From Uranotaenia lowii (taxonomy: Eukaryota > Arthropoda > Insecta > Diptera > Culicidae), in contig NC_073692.1 in NCBI RefSeq assembly GCF_029784155.1, positions 71,064,012 to 71,128,011 of the forward strand: a stretch of 64,000 nucleotides of DNA. Reading direction: 5' to 3'. The stretch's first letter is position 1; each line of letters opens with the position of its first letter. A program made the position numbers and the translations under genes. This document shows, in pieces, positions 35,831 through 47,461 of this stretch. Below the pieces are notes generated by a model that made no database searches, was not told where the DNA came from, and worked only from the letters and a program-made list of their open reading frames with translations.

Positions 35831-36544
35831 ATATGCAATTTCATAATTTTTCGGTTTATCTCAAAAATCGATCTTATTGAGTTAGTTCTTCAATGGAGAA
35901 TGAAAAGTTTCATAACTGTGTTCCCAATATATACGAAAACAATACCACGGCATGTCTGTTCCATATGAAATATATCCGAAAAAATGCTGCTGTCCCATAT
36001 GTCTTCTTCTGCTTTGAAATTGTTCCCCTTATAATCGTTAGTTTCACATAAAAAAAAAATAAAAAAAAAGAAAAGCTTTCATTGAACTAACGTAAGTTAG
36101 ACTAGATAAAGCTATGCCAAAAATAACAATTTTCACAACTTTTACAAGCTTAGTTTAGTTTAATCGGTAAATTTCATCAAACTGTTTCTTTATTTTTAAA
36201 TTTCATATAAGGCCGATTTAAATCTTCATTGTAAAATTAAGAAAATAGTCAGCTACATAAAAGCCATATTTTAAAGGTTTTTGCCATGCTGTTACTTTCA
36301 GCTTAAGCTTCCATAAAATCTCTTACTAAAATTCGCGTACCTGGTCTTATTAGCTTGATATTTTTCATTATATATAGGCAGCCAAGATGCTTTGTTGTTT
36401 CTGATTCGGAGCTAATTTAATTCTTTTTGATAGTCTTCCTAAAATAGATCATCGACCGAAAAACTTCCGAAAAGATGCAGGTTGTTAAATTTATGGACTG
36501 TTATTTATGTTATTTATATACATAATTTTTTTTTACTCTGATAC

Positions 36545-36965
36545 ACATACCGCGTGAAAAACCGTGCAAAAAAAACGTGTAAATTCACGAAAATCATGTA
36601 AAAAAACGTGCTAATGGCGGAAAACCGTGTAAAAAAGACCATTCAAATTCTGCAGGTCTGAAACTTGAAACAATAAGACCTGTTACTTGACACTTATTAC
36701 TTGAGACCTGAGACCTGAGAGCTGAGACTTTCGACATGGTCTCAGGTCTCAGGTCTCAGGTCTCAGGTCTCAGGTCTCAAATCTCAGGTCTCAGGTCTCA
36801 TGTTTCACGTTCTTGGTCATTCTTAGAGCTAAGATTTTCCTAACTTCAAAAATGTATAAGTGTTTTCCGTTCAAAAGGACTATTCTCGGTCAAAAAACGT
36901 GTTAATTCCCGAAATCCGAGTAAAAAAAGCCGTGTGAAAAAACGTGTAGAAACCGCGTAAAAACC
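36545..36965. repeat. CGTGTAAAAAA-rich repeat with (CTCAGGT)n core
   Basis: Short words of the CGTGTAAAAAA and CCGCGT type recur at both sides (36550-36635 and 36895-36960). Between them a 7-bp tandem run of CTCAGGT, about eight units with one interruption, spans 36733-36801. The preceding GAGACCTGAGACCTGAGA (36693-36710) is complementary and would form a hairpin with it. CGCG/CGCGG plus T-run words of the same style, inverted, occur at 41488-41560. Confidence 0.6.
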
Positions 36966-37011
36966 TTAGTGTACTCAATTCTTATGATAAACTGCCGTAA
37001 TCGTTATCCTC

Positions 37012-37660
37012 ATTGGGTGTCCAATTATGTCTGAGCACGATTTTGGTACATCTTTGCTCATTCCGGATGACATTCAAGCAGCTGATATCCGTTGTGTGTT
37101 GTTGTTTACAGTTCAACTCAAAACTCCGTGTATTGTGAGCTCCCGTTTTCATAATTTTCTTAAAAACAAGAAGCATTTCCCCGGAAAATCGAAAAAATAT
37201 CGTGCACATATTTTGTTCTTCCACAACATTTCGCATTGTCCGATAGCGAAAATGAAAGCAGTAAACAATGGAGTGGTTGTAAATGTGATTCGGAAGTAAG
37301 AGGTTGAAGAATAAAGCTTCGTGGAAAAAAATATAATCTGGTCAAAAACCGAGTCAGGTGGACAAAACTTTGAACCAGAAAGTCATGCGTGCTTGCACCA
37401 GTAAGAAGACTGTCTCAGTTCGGAATGTGGTCAAAAAGTGGGATCTCTTCTTATCACCATTCATCGTGCCAAGGTAAGATTGGGTATAGAGACATATCCA
37501 AAGCAGAAGAAACCAAAACCAAGACAAAATCAAGCTGCTTCTGTCAAACCACGAGCTGGTAAATTGTATAATCAACTGCTGTACGGAAAATCGGTGTGCG
37601 CTATCCTGTTCTGAACTGAAGACTTTCAATCAAGAATAAACTTTTTCCTTGAAAGCTATT
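37012..37660 (+). pseudogene. Tc1/mariner transposase relic, N-terminal half
   Basis: A terminal-repeat-like start TTGGGTGTCCAATTATG lies at 37013. From 37350 two frames give pieces of a transposase DNA-binding region: TSKKTVSVRNVVKKW, then HRAKVRLGIETYPKQKK, then NQAASVKPRAGKLYNQLLYG. The last piece would lead to the first catalytic Asp motif, but the frame ends in a stop and no catalytic domain follows. A truncated relic, a different family from the DD37E copies. Confidence 0.65.
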
Positions 37661-38398
37661 TATTTGGGGATTGTGAAATAAGTAACAGAAGTATTATTTT
37701 GGTTCTTTATCCCCGTTCGAATTTAAGAATTGGAGAATTTTATAGAATGTTTAAAGGTTGTTTTGAAGAAAAATGAAAGTTTCTGGTATTTTAAAAACAT
37801 AAGTGTTAACGTATAGTGGTTTTCGAATAAATTGCCATTGAAATAAAAAAAATTCTACAATTTCAAAAATATGATTTAAATTTTATGGCATTTTCGGCAA
37901 GACGAAACTCTAGAAAGAAATATTTAAAAAAAATTTATACAGTATATAAAAGAAAGGTGGATAGACAGCCATTAGTGCGCCAAAAGAAGGAAGCATAGGT
38001 GTTGAAAATTTAAGGTTGTGAGAGAGCATGTTGATGAAAAGCTTCCATGAGTTCTAACGCTTCGGCTTACACCAGCTACCTATACATGAGCAACTAAGAA
38101 ACAGAAATCCCATGTATAGATAGCCCGGTGATTAAGAGGGTATTTTCAAATACACATACTTTACAGCAAAGGCGTTACGATTCATGGGAGATTTTCATCA
38201 ACATGCCCTCTACCCTAAAATTTCACCAGCTTTTTCGGACTTGTATTTCGTATGTACACATCTCGATATAATGTTTTCATCTGTGGAAAATTTAAGCGCT
38301 TTTTGAAAAAAATATCAACTACAATATTCTGCAGCTTAACCTATACTCACCGATTGGTAAAGAAAATATCGACGCTGAAACCCTGATATGCTGTTTCA

Positions 38399-38495
38399 AT
38401 GAAATGTACATCGCAACAACTAAAAAACATCCAAGTGAATTCAATATACCTATATATCGACCTCGCCAAGGCTTTCAACAAAGTACACCACAGCA
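38399..38495 (+). pseudogene. Non-LTR RT motif A fragment (left half)
   Basis: Encodes IYLYIDLAKAFNKVHHSI, the RT palm motif A with its Asp. It ends where a foldback element is inserted; the next part of the same RT is at 39227. Confidence 0.75.
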
Positions 38496-39216
38496 TTGAA
38501 CGGAGTCGATTTGGGGTAATTTTCAAATTTCGCAAACCCTGGGGTTTAAAAAACTTCGTCTTGGTTCAAAACTCATCAATGATTTTTTGGCACAATTTTT
38601 AAGAAATGTTTACATAAGTAAATTTGAACTTTTAGATATGCATGGGAAAATTGAATATTTTGTACTGAAAAATCAACATCGTTTTCGCTTCTTTTGTGGA
38701 ACCGAGCCTGCTCACGGTTTTTGTTCCAATTTATAAATTGTTGAAAGGGAATTTTCCTCTGAACAACTTTGTCGAAAACCGTTACTAATTTAGTATCTTA
38801 TCAAGCAAAACATTTATTAGCTGTTTAGCAGGGATATGTCTTTTGGCATTGAAAAACAATCAATTCAATTGACACCACTGCTGCCTGGTGCCTTGCGAAG
38901 TATTGCATGGAAAGTAGTTATGCAATACCTCGCCAGGAACCAGTAGTGATGTCTATTGAATTTATTGTTTATCAATGCCAAAAGAAATATCCCTGATAAA
39001 CACCTAATTATTTTTTTGTCTAAAATAATACGAAGTTACGTGTCCACAAAAGGAACCAAAACGATGTTGATTTTTCAGTACAAAATATTCAATTTTCCCA
39101 TACAAAACTAAAAGTTTCAATTTACTCATGTAAACGTTACGTAAAAATTCTGCAAAAAATCATAGATGAGTTTTGAACGAAGACTAAACTTTTTAGATCC
39201 CAGGGTTTGAGAAATT
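38496..39216. mobile_element. Foldback element with ~300-390-nt arms and 10-bp target duplication
   Basis: The left arm (about 38520-38908) and right arm (38920-39216) are inverted copies around an 11-nt loop at 38909-38919. Near the loop TATTGCAT/ATGCAATA and GCCTGG/CCAGG pair. Further out, a stretch of about 45 bp containing GAATATTTTGTACTGAAAAA is identical in both arms. The left arm has about 90 bp (near 38700-38790) missing from the right. The decamer CACCACAGCA flanks it at 38486-38495 and 39217-39226. Long inverted repeats with a 9-10-bp duplication recall Mutator-type elements. A half copy is at 62505-62790. Confidence 0.85.
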
Positions 39217-39365
39217 CACCACAGCACAGCAATTATTTAGCTTGAGCATTACATGTTTCCTTCATGGATAATGAAATGGTTGCTTTCCTACCTGGTAATA
39301 CGCCAAGGGTACATAAACATTCGGGGAACACAGTTTTCGACATGCTATCTGGTGTTCTTGAAATC
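39217..39365 (+). pseudogene. Non-LTR RT fragment (right half)
   Basis: Continues the RT of 38399: LEHYMFPSWIMKWLLSYLV, then GYINIRGTQFSTCYL. The region lies between motif A and the SGVPQGS motif of related elements. It decays after about 39350. Confidence 0.7.
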
Positions 39366-39499
39366 CAATATGGTGGCTTCCACTAAACTTTGAAAAAAAA
39401 ACTGCACATAAAACCCCCTTATATGTGTATTGGCTTTTTGAGTGAAAGGGCTAAACCGTTGAAGTTATGTTTTTTTGCTCAACGCCGTCTTGAAAAAAA

Positions 39500-41205
39500 A
39501 AATTGTCTGACAAAAATTTTACAAAAAATGTAAACAATCTGAAAAAAGCACTGAAGATTGTATTCAAAAATTAACCAATGCTATAAAAATAAGACAAAAT
39601 AATGACAAAAATATAACAACACTGTGGCCAAAAAATATGAGAAAAAACTATGACTTAAATTTGACAATCAAACAAAACAAATCAAGCTCCAATAATAATA
39701 TGGCATACTAAAAAGTGACAAACGACAGAACTTTGAATGAAATTCGAAAAACGTGGTAGAACTTATGCCAAAAATATGACAAATATTACGAAACTATGGC
39801 AAAATATGAAAAAAAATTCAATAAAATCATAAATCTATGACAAATGTTATAAAATATGACAATGAAATGGGAAAAACCTGACAAAACCAAAATTTTAACA
39901 AATGATTGACAAAAAACTACAAAAATAACACAATAACAAAATTTAAAGTAAAATAACAAAAATCTGACGAACATATGATAAAACTAAGAAAAAATATGTC
40001 ATAGACGGTCTAAATATGGCAAAATTTTGAAAATAAAATTACAAAAATATGTCAAATGTGCTAGAATATGACAAAGTTCTGTCCAAACTATGACAAAAAT
40101 CTGGCAAAATTATGAAGAGTTGGATAAAAGCATAACAAAAATCTAAAAAAAAAAATTGTCAAAAAATGACACGATGGTGACAGATAACGAAATTCAACAA
40201 AAAATGACAAAAGCCCAAAAACGATAATAAAAATTTGTTACAAAAATATGAGAAATGTGATAAAAATTAACGAAATAGTTACAAAATATGACAAAATTAA
40301 GACAATTATGAGCTTTCAATACATGTATCCCAGTTGGCAAGTAAGTTACCAGCTGCGCCGATGTCTGTGAGCTCGAATCCAAGAGTAAACATCAAACACA
40401 TTTGTGCCGGAAAAGTTTTTCTGTAATTTTCCGCCAACTGCATCGTTGATATAGGTCGTGAATGACATGAAGATGTTTAAACGATTATAATCGGGACAAA
40501 ATAAAGAGACGAAACTACTTAAAAATATTGACAATCGAATAAAAAAAAACTGATAGAACTTGGACAAAAATACGACAAATGAAAAACAAATGACAAAATA
40601 TGACAAAAATTGACAATAAAATGACAAAAATCTGTTAGACCTAAAACAAAGCTTTGTCAATTTTCATTATTTTGTCATATTTTGATCGTATTGTATTGTA
40701 AGATTTCTGTCATTTTATTGCCAAATTTAGTCATATTTGTCTTTGTTTTTAAATTAATTATAAAAATTGTCAAATTTTTACCGCATTCTTAATATTTTTG
40801 TCAATGTATTATGAGATTTCTGTCATTTAATTGCAAAATTTTGTCATATTCGTCATTTTTCATTAGTTATTATAGTTGCTTTATTTTTATCACATTTGTC
40901 ATATTGTCCATAATGTTGTCAAATTTTTTCCAAAGTTTTTTTTTCGAATTTTGTCATTATTGTAAGTTTTATGATAGTTTTATCATTTTTACATTCTATT
41001 GTCAAATTTCTGCCAACTGTCATATTTTCATTTATTTTTTTTTATTTAATATTTTGGTCATAGTTTCGTCATTCTATTTTAAAATTTATCAAATTTTAGC
41101 AATGTTTTTCTCATATTTTTCTCATGTTTTGCTCTTTTTTCATAATATTATCGTTTTTTTGCCATATTTTTTCATGCGATTTCCAGTCTTTTGCCAAATT
41201 TATAG
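39500..41205. repeat. Degenerate TGACAAAAA tract that inverts at about 40648
   Basis: From 39500 to 40640 the plus strand is dominated by TGACAAAA and ATATGACAAA words. From about 40650 to 41205 the same words appear inverted (TTTTGTCAT). The two halves could pair loosely over hundreds of bases. A SINE (40310-40480) interrupts the first half. The unit resembles the clean satellite at 43854. Frames here are low-complexity and not genes. Confidence 0.75.
40310..40480 (+). mobile_element. tRNA-headed SINE, family 1, copy B
   Basis: A-box region ATCCCAGTTGGCAAGTAAG, B-box region GAGCTCGAATCC, then TTTTCCGCCAACTGCATCGT and GAATGACATGAAGATGTTT. It aligns with copy A over its whole length. Inserted in the TGACAAAAA tract. 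Confidence 0.75.
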
Positions 41206-41566
41206 TTGAGCGGTAGCCGCCATATTGGATTTCAAAATGGCGTACAATTGCGTCAGACAGCGAGATTCGACTTCTACTAATTATCTACCCATATTGTGAG
41301 TGTTTTCAGTCATTCAAAGCATTTTGAAGTTAGGCGGAAGCCTCCATCTTTGGTTTCCAAATGGCGACAATTATCTACTTTCTGACCTCCTTACAAGGTC
41401 CTAGCACCGTGTATTCATTTCCTTGAGATTACTCCTAATATCCCCTGCAGTTTTGTTTAAACGGTCCTGGAACTAGCAAAGTCTTTTTTACGCGTTTTTC
41501 CGGAATTAGCGCGGTTTTTTTGGAATTCACGCGGATTGTTTTTTGCACGATACGGATCTCCCGCTC
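41206..41566. repeat. Dispersed AATGGCG/CGCCATATTGG repeat and CGCG/T-run words
   Basis: Paired words GCCGCCATATTGGATTTCAA (41217) and GGCGGAAGCCTCCATCTTTGG (from 41333, cut here to its core) each lead into AAATGGCG, so a unit of about 115 bp is repeated twice. It then runs into a stretch with ACGCG plus T-runs at 41488-41550. Confidence 0.45.
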
Positions 41567-41966
41567 ACAATTTTGATTCTGCAAATTAGTTTGCAAAGAT
41601 TTTTTCACGTGTGATTAATTTTTGCAAAACACCGAAGGATTTTTTCAGTTTAGAACCGCTTTGCAATTCGCGTGCACCTTCAAAAACGACCTTGCAAAAT
41701 TCATCCGCTGGATGAACATTTCGCTTCGCAGTTCGCTTCGCGCTCACCCTGAGTTTCTTCAGGACTAGAGCATCAATAAATATCTCGACATTTAGAGAAA
41801 AAACATGGATGTTGTAAAGTATCTTTTGAGATCGGTTTGTTTGAGATTGTTTGTCAAAAGTAAACATTTTAAAAAGGTACCTTTTGATTGTAGTTTAGTA
41901 CTCCCTAACATTTCAATCTTCTGCTTATGATTATTCGTACAAAAGTAACGTGAATTGTAATGGATA

Positions 41967-42576
41967 AAGGGTGTCCACGATGAAATTGCCACACACAAAA
42001 TTGATTCTCAAAATTCATTTCATTCAACATTTCCGGCATGAAATTGACCTTATTGTCCGCATACCACTTCAGCACGTCCTTGGAGAAGTGGCATGAGGCC
42101 AAATCCGGCCTGAAGATTGTTGGGACGTTGTGGGCCTTCAGGAGAGGCCCAGCCTTAGTTTAGGCTTTCTGGACAAAACTTCGGCTAAGGTGCAGCTTCT
42201 TAGCCACATCCCGAACGGAGGCATTCGGGTTTCAGTTGAAGGCCCCAACTACGCGGTTGTGATTTTTGGTGTGGTACGGAATATTTTTACCTTCACTTCT
42301 GGGCTTCCGATCGGTGGTCAATCGTTTCTCGAACCGTAAAATCACTTGTGACACCGTGGAATTCTTGTTCTCGTGATGAAGATGATGAAGATTTTATCAT
42401 GCACGAGCTGTTCTTTTGACTCCATTTCTTCGAGTTTTGATCACAGGACTTTAAAACTTGAAGGATGTAAACAATGCACTATGAACTAAATCCACCCAAA
42501 TTTTCATTAAATTCTACCCAACGATTAAAAAGTTAGAGCAATTTTATAGTGTGGAAATTTCATCGTGGACACCCTT
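41967..42576 (-). mobile_element. Internally deleted mariner with GGGTGTCCACGATGAAATT ends
   Basis: Both ends carry GGGTGTCCACGATGAAATT in inverted orientation (right copy with one extra A). On the minus strand a transposase N-terminus (NPNASVRDVAKKLHLSRSFV) fuses after TKAG directly to FRPDLASCHFSKDVLKWYA, the second-Asp region. The first-Asp region and everything between are deleted, as is the end with Glu. It is a 0.6-kb deletion derivative that could have been moved in trans. Left TA at 41965-41966. Confidence 0.8.
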
Positions 42577-43853
42577 AAGTTGTTCCTCAGAGTATATCCA
42601 CATTGCTCATGATTGTGCAACGGTCATGATTTAAGGAATTTCACTGTCCGTTGCTTTGTATTAAGTTAATACATCAGCATTTTTCTTTTTTACAATTCTT
42701 TGTTATGCTACCACTTTTCGGATGGTCCTTAAGTCGTTACACAAATGGTTAAGTTATCAATATTGTACTAAATTTCTTAGGATTATTTCGAACAAAATTT
42801 GGAAAAACATAGATTTTCATTCAACTGTGTTTTTTTATTTTTTTGGAGTTGGTCCTATTATGGATACCTTCCCTCTAGATAAGTGAGATCAACAGCAAGG
42901 AACAGTGACAACAACCCCGGAACGAAACTAAGCACAAACTTTGGGAGACAGCACAAAAACCGGATAGAAAGGTATTGCAGAAATGAGTTATTGCTCTTTT
43001 CGGGAGTGACGTTTTCCAGTGCCATGGACAGAACATAACAGAACAGAACCAAACCATACAATGGAAATGGCAATGGAAACACCATGAATGCAACGGCACT
43101 AAAGTATTTGACAAAGGTTGTTGATGAATTACGCCACACTGATCAGATCATGTTAACTTGGTTTATTCGTCTAAATTACCTGCATTTAAATTTAAATTTA
43201 ATTAATTTTTTAAATTCAGTAATCGATTTGGTCCATTCAAGATATTGAGTGGTTCTAAATGGAAAATTCTCTTTCGTGTTTCAAGGATTGCCCCTTCAAG
43301 ATTCGGAAGGCCCTAACCGGGAACATCCTACGGTACGTTCTTTCACATTTACAACAACTGTCTGGAGGGTGTTTGGAAACTTCCTCCGAGAGTGGGAGTG
43401 CTATGACGACACGACGGCCAATGCAATGTGGAAGTACCATGGCGAGAGCATTTTCCAGGGTGAACAATTAGAGAACGTTTTCGGGAAAGTTGACAGGTGT
43501 CTAGTGCGAACAATGGCAGAACTGACACCCGGAATCTGGCATCTTTATTGGAATGGCTTTCGCCAAACGCCACCGCAATGAGTCTGGGGAGTGTTTATTT
43601 AAGGATTTTTTTTCAAGTTCCTTGAACTATAACAAACCAACACGAGAAGATTTTTTAAACAATAAAAATAAATATTTGCAGCGAGGTATGAAGTAAGTGA
43701 ATTTATAAAGAGTAAACTTAAGAAATTGAAAAAATCGTTAAATTTAAGAAAATTGGATGAAAAAACGAAGGTTATCTGACTTAAATAATATCACTCTTTG
43801 AAGCCATTTTAAAAGTTGTCAATGTTTATATGAAAGCATATCCCTCCTTTTAA
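42577..43853. other. Unassigned tract with orphan frames
   Basis: Overlapping frames on both strands at 42858-43139 and 43249-43581 lie in more balanced sequence. The plus frame 43249-43581 (110 codons) has no recognisable domain and competes with a frame of similar length on the other strand. I do not call a gene. Confidence 0.4.
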
Positions 43854-44694
43854 CCATTTTTGTAATTTTTGTCTTTTTTGTAATTTTTGTCATTTTTGTC
43901 ATTTTTGTCATTTTTGTCATTTTTGTCATTTTTGTCATTTTTGTCATTTTTGTCATTTTTGTCATTTTTGTCATATTTGTCATTTCTGTCATTTTTGTCA
44001 TTCTTGTCATTTTTGTCATTTTTGTCATTTTTGTCATTTTTGTCATTTTTGTAATTTATGTCATTTTTGTCATTTTTGTCATTTTTGTCATTTTTGTCAT
44101 TTTTGTCATTTTTGTCATTTTTGTCATTTTTGTCATTTTTGTCATTTTTGTCATTTTTGTCATTTTTGTCATTTTTGTCATTTTTGTCATTTGTGTCATT
44201 TTTGTCATTTTTGTCATTTTTGTCATTTTTGTCATTTTTGTCATTTTTGTCATTTTTGTCATTTTTGTCATTTTTGTCATTTTTGTCATTTTTGTCATTT
44301 TTGTCATTTTTGTCATTTTTGTCATTTTTGTCATTTTTGTCATTTTTGTCATTTTTGTCATTTTTGTCATTTTTGTCATTTTTGTCATTTTTGTCATTTT
44401 TGTCATTTTTGTCATTTTTGTCATTTTTGTCATTTTTGTCATTTTTGTCATTTTTGTCATTTTTGTCATTTTTGTCATTTTTGTCATTTTTGTCATTTTT
44501 GTCATTTTTGTCATTTTTGTCATTTTTGTCATTTTTGTCATTTTTGTCATTTTTGTCATTTTTGTCATTTTTGTCATTTTTGTCATTTTTGTCATTTTTG
44601 TCATTTTTGTCATTTTTGTCATTTTTGTCATTTTTGTCATTTTTGTCATTTTTGTCATTTTTGTCATTTTTGTCATTTTTGTCATTTTTATCAG
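43854..44694 (+). repeat. 9-bp satellite TTTTTGTCA, about 93 copies
   Basis: Head-to-tail array. Variants cluster in the left third (TGTAA, CTTTTTT, ATATTTG, TTCTG, TTCTTG, TTATG); 44203-44685 is perfect. Its complement, TGACAAAAA, differs by one base from the TGTCAAAAA unit of the array at 17063. Long frames on both strands are artefacts of the three-codon unit. I found no terminal repeats around it. Confidence 0.97.
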
Positions 44695-45207
44695 TCTTAT
44701 CGAGTTCTACTCTAATTTTTCCTTGTTTAACAAGATTTAACAGCCGGCATGACTTAAACGGAGCACCCATAACATATTTAAGCGTGTGTGTTTTCAAAAG
44801 TTTTCAAACAAGTAAATTTCTCTGGGCTTCTGAACCAAACTCAGTGGCCAACAGATGCAAGCCAGCGAGGAAGAAAGCATCTATTCTAGCAACTTTCAGG
44901 GACCAATTCGGAAGGTTGTAGAAGTTTTGCCATGTTGAAAATTGTTTTCGAACTTAAAAACATAAATTGATTATACTGATGTGGTTCTTTGGGTCCGTCC
45001 GTTTGGGCACTGGACTGGGCATGGGATGTTTTTTCTAGTTCTTCTGCTTCTCTTCCAGTTGTAATAAGAGTTTCTTTTTGCAGCCGGGTGTTGTCGTTTT
45101 CTAGGGATGTGATAGGCAGTGGCGTTTAAACTACTTTGCCTTGAAAGAATTTGGATATTTTCGGAACAAGAGCATACCTTAGCATAAGAAAAATGAAAGG
45201 TCATACT
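44695..45207. other. Unassigned tract
   Basis: No supported feature. Includes the octamer GTCATACT (45200-45207) duplicated by the next element. Confidence 0.4.
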
Positions 45208-47453
45208 CAGGGCCGTAGGAAGAACCGACTCATGGGGGGGGTTTTGGAAAATTATTTTTACCTATGATTTTTGCCAAATAATGCACGAATAAAAAAATTA
45301 AAAAAAATTATGTTTGTAACTATGACACTAAAACCACAAAGATGATAAAGTGTCACTAATTAAACTCAATAATAATGTTTGTAACTTTTGATTATTCATT
45401 TTAAGTACTTTTTAATATGGAATTTTCATTCAGCAATAGTTAAAATCCTTTAAAAAAGTCTGGTAGATCAGACTTATATGAGGCTCTCAGAGCCAAAGGC
45501 ATATAAGTAACAAAATGGTCGATTTTGAGTTAATGATGCGAAACGATTCTTCACACTACAAGCTACATTTAATGATTTTTTTGGAATTTTTGATTTTTTT
45601 TTACATACTTTTACATTAGAAAGAAAAATACAGATTCTCGAAAAATATATGGAAAATGGTCAAACACATCAATTTAAAAGCTTGTTTTCTCGAAATAAGC
45701 TTTTGTGCACTTATACCCCTTTGGCTCCAATGGCCTTATTTGATTTGAGCATAAAATAAGTTCTTTTAAGGGTAGCCTTCAATTACTTAATACAAAAAAC
45801 TTATTCTATACTTTATAAAGCCCAAGCTTCCTAATTTTTTCGCAAATTCCAAGATTCTAACCTTTGATGTAAATAAAAAACTTTTTTTTGCATCAAATTG
45901 GATTGATGCAAACTTGAACTAAATTCATGATTTTAGTTTGAAATTAGGCTTTAAAGAAACTGCAATATCAATATTCAATCAATTATTCCCGTGGACGCAA
46001 ATGTTGACCGATTTTGCCGAATGATCCGAATGATGAAAGTTCCAACAAACAATTTTATTTTTAAATTGCTTACAATTTCTGACAGCTTTCCAGTATTTAA
46101 GTGCTTCTTTGATTTTTTGTATTGTCCAAGATACATCTATTCAGCGATGTATTAATATGTGAGGGTCCAATGTACTTTTCGACCTCCATCTCGGATTTTT
46201 CGGTAGAAAAAAAAATCGTACTTAAAACAAAGACATCCAATTTTGTCTTTGCTTCGCTGTATCTCATTTCTCAATGACCCGATTTCCTAAACTCAAATTT
46301 TAGTTTTTTTTCGTTAGTTTAATCATCATTTTCATAGAACATTCTTGGCCTCTAAAAAATCTCAGTTCTTCAGTATATTGAAATGACGATTAAGATTGTT
46401 TTAATCTGCGCTTCGGATCATATTGACCCGAACGGCTTTGGAGGGTTAAACAATACTCCGAGAAGATATAGAATTTCGTGCAGATTTTTTAGGTTGAGAT
46501 CAGGTTCAGTTTCTTTATCAGTAATTTTTTTTCATAAAAAATCAATCCCATAAAGAAAATCCTATTGATGATTTTTAAAATTATATCTGAGATATTTTCC
46601 ATAATACAAAACTTAGAAAATTAACTCAAACTGTGTACAAATAAATTATGATTAAAAATTTGAAAACAGGAAATGAAATTGAAAAACAAATTTTTTGGTA
46701 TATGTTCTCTTGAATTCCTCAACAATTTTATGTTGATTAAAAAACTCTTTAACAAAATAGAGCGTTTCTGAATATTGAATCTGAATTCTGAACCTGAATT
46801 CAAAAATTGAACTTTGATTTTCTATACGATTTCTGGAATGTACAAAGAAACCGCCATTTAGATGTTTTAAATGCATAAATTTTGTGAAGGAACAAGAACT
46901 AAGTTTAAGAACTTCGAATTTGAATATAAAACAAAATTCTTCTTTTTTTCGGAAAACTATGATCAAAATATTGAAAATGGATATGATTTTAGAAAAACAT
47001 GATTCAAATTCGATATGAAATGCAAAACCAAACTTGAACCAGAATTTCAAAGCAGCTTTTCATTTCTAACTTCTTATAATTATTCGAACCGAAAATCAAG
47101 AATCTTAAACTGGATACAGAATCAGAAAACGAAAAAAGAATTACAATTTTGTTTATGGAAAACAGAACCAGAACGTCCAAAATGGGTTCAATTCAAAGTT
47201 TAAATAAATTTCTATAAACACGTGAGAAAGTTTTGAATAACTGCATCAGAATTCGGCACTTGGGATTGGTTTTTAAGGATTTGGCATTAGTTTTTAATCT
47301 GATTGTTACTCTAGAATAACTTTACTCTATTATCATAATTTGATTATTAATTTAAAATTTTGAGTGTTGAGTAGAATACCTCGCTTGCTTTTTTGGACTC
47401 TCATGGGGGGGGGGGTTTAACCCCCAAAACCCCCCCCCGTTCCTACGGCCATG
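45208..47453 (+). mobile_element. hAT-type element, CAGGGCCGTAGGAA family, copy 1
   Basis: Left end CAGGGCCGTAGGAAG and right end, inverted, CATGGCCGTAGGAACG, both running into G or C runs of eight or more. The exact octamer GTCATACT flanks it at 45200-45207 and 47454-47461. A nested MITE occupies 45482-45735. The interior is AT-rich with words such as CTGAATTCTGAA and CTGGATACAGAAT; no transposase is visible. The second copy (58334-60606) is inverted, and a fragment is at 19850. Confidence 0.93.
45482..45735. mobile_element. Nested MITE with GGAGCCAAAGG..TATAAGT ends
   Basis: Left end GGCTCTCAGAGCCAAAGG and right end, inverted, GGCCATTGGAGCCAAAGGGG, each leading to TATAAGT. Flanking octamers TTATATGA (45474-45481) and TTATTTGA (45736-45743) match 7/8. 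The other hAT copy keeps the empty site (60241-60248). Relatives lie at 57940-58163. Confidence 0.88.
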
Positions 47454-47461
47454 GTCATACT

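Noticed and set aside
43249..43581. Possible 110-residue protein
   Set aside because: Overlapping frames of similar length exist on the other strand, there is no domain, and no start or splice evidence.
43819..44921. Long Thr-Lys-Met, Asp-Lys-Asn, Ser-Phe-Leu and Cys-His-Phe frames
   Set aside because: Same artefact over the TTTTTGTCA array.
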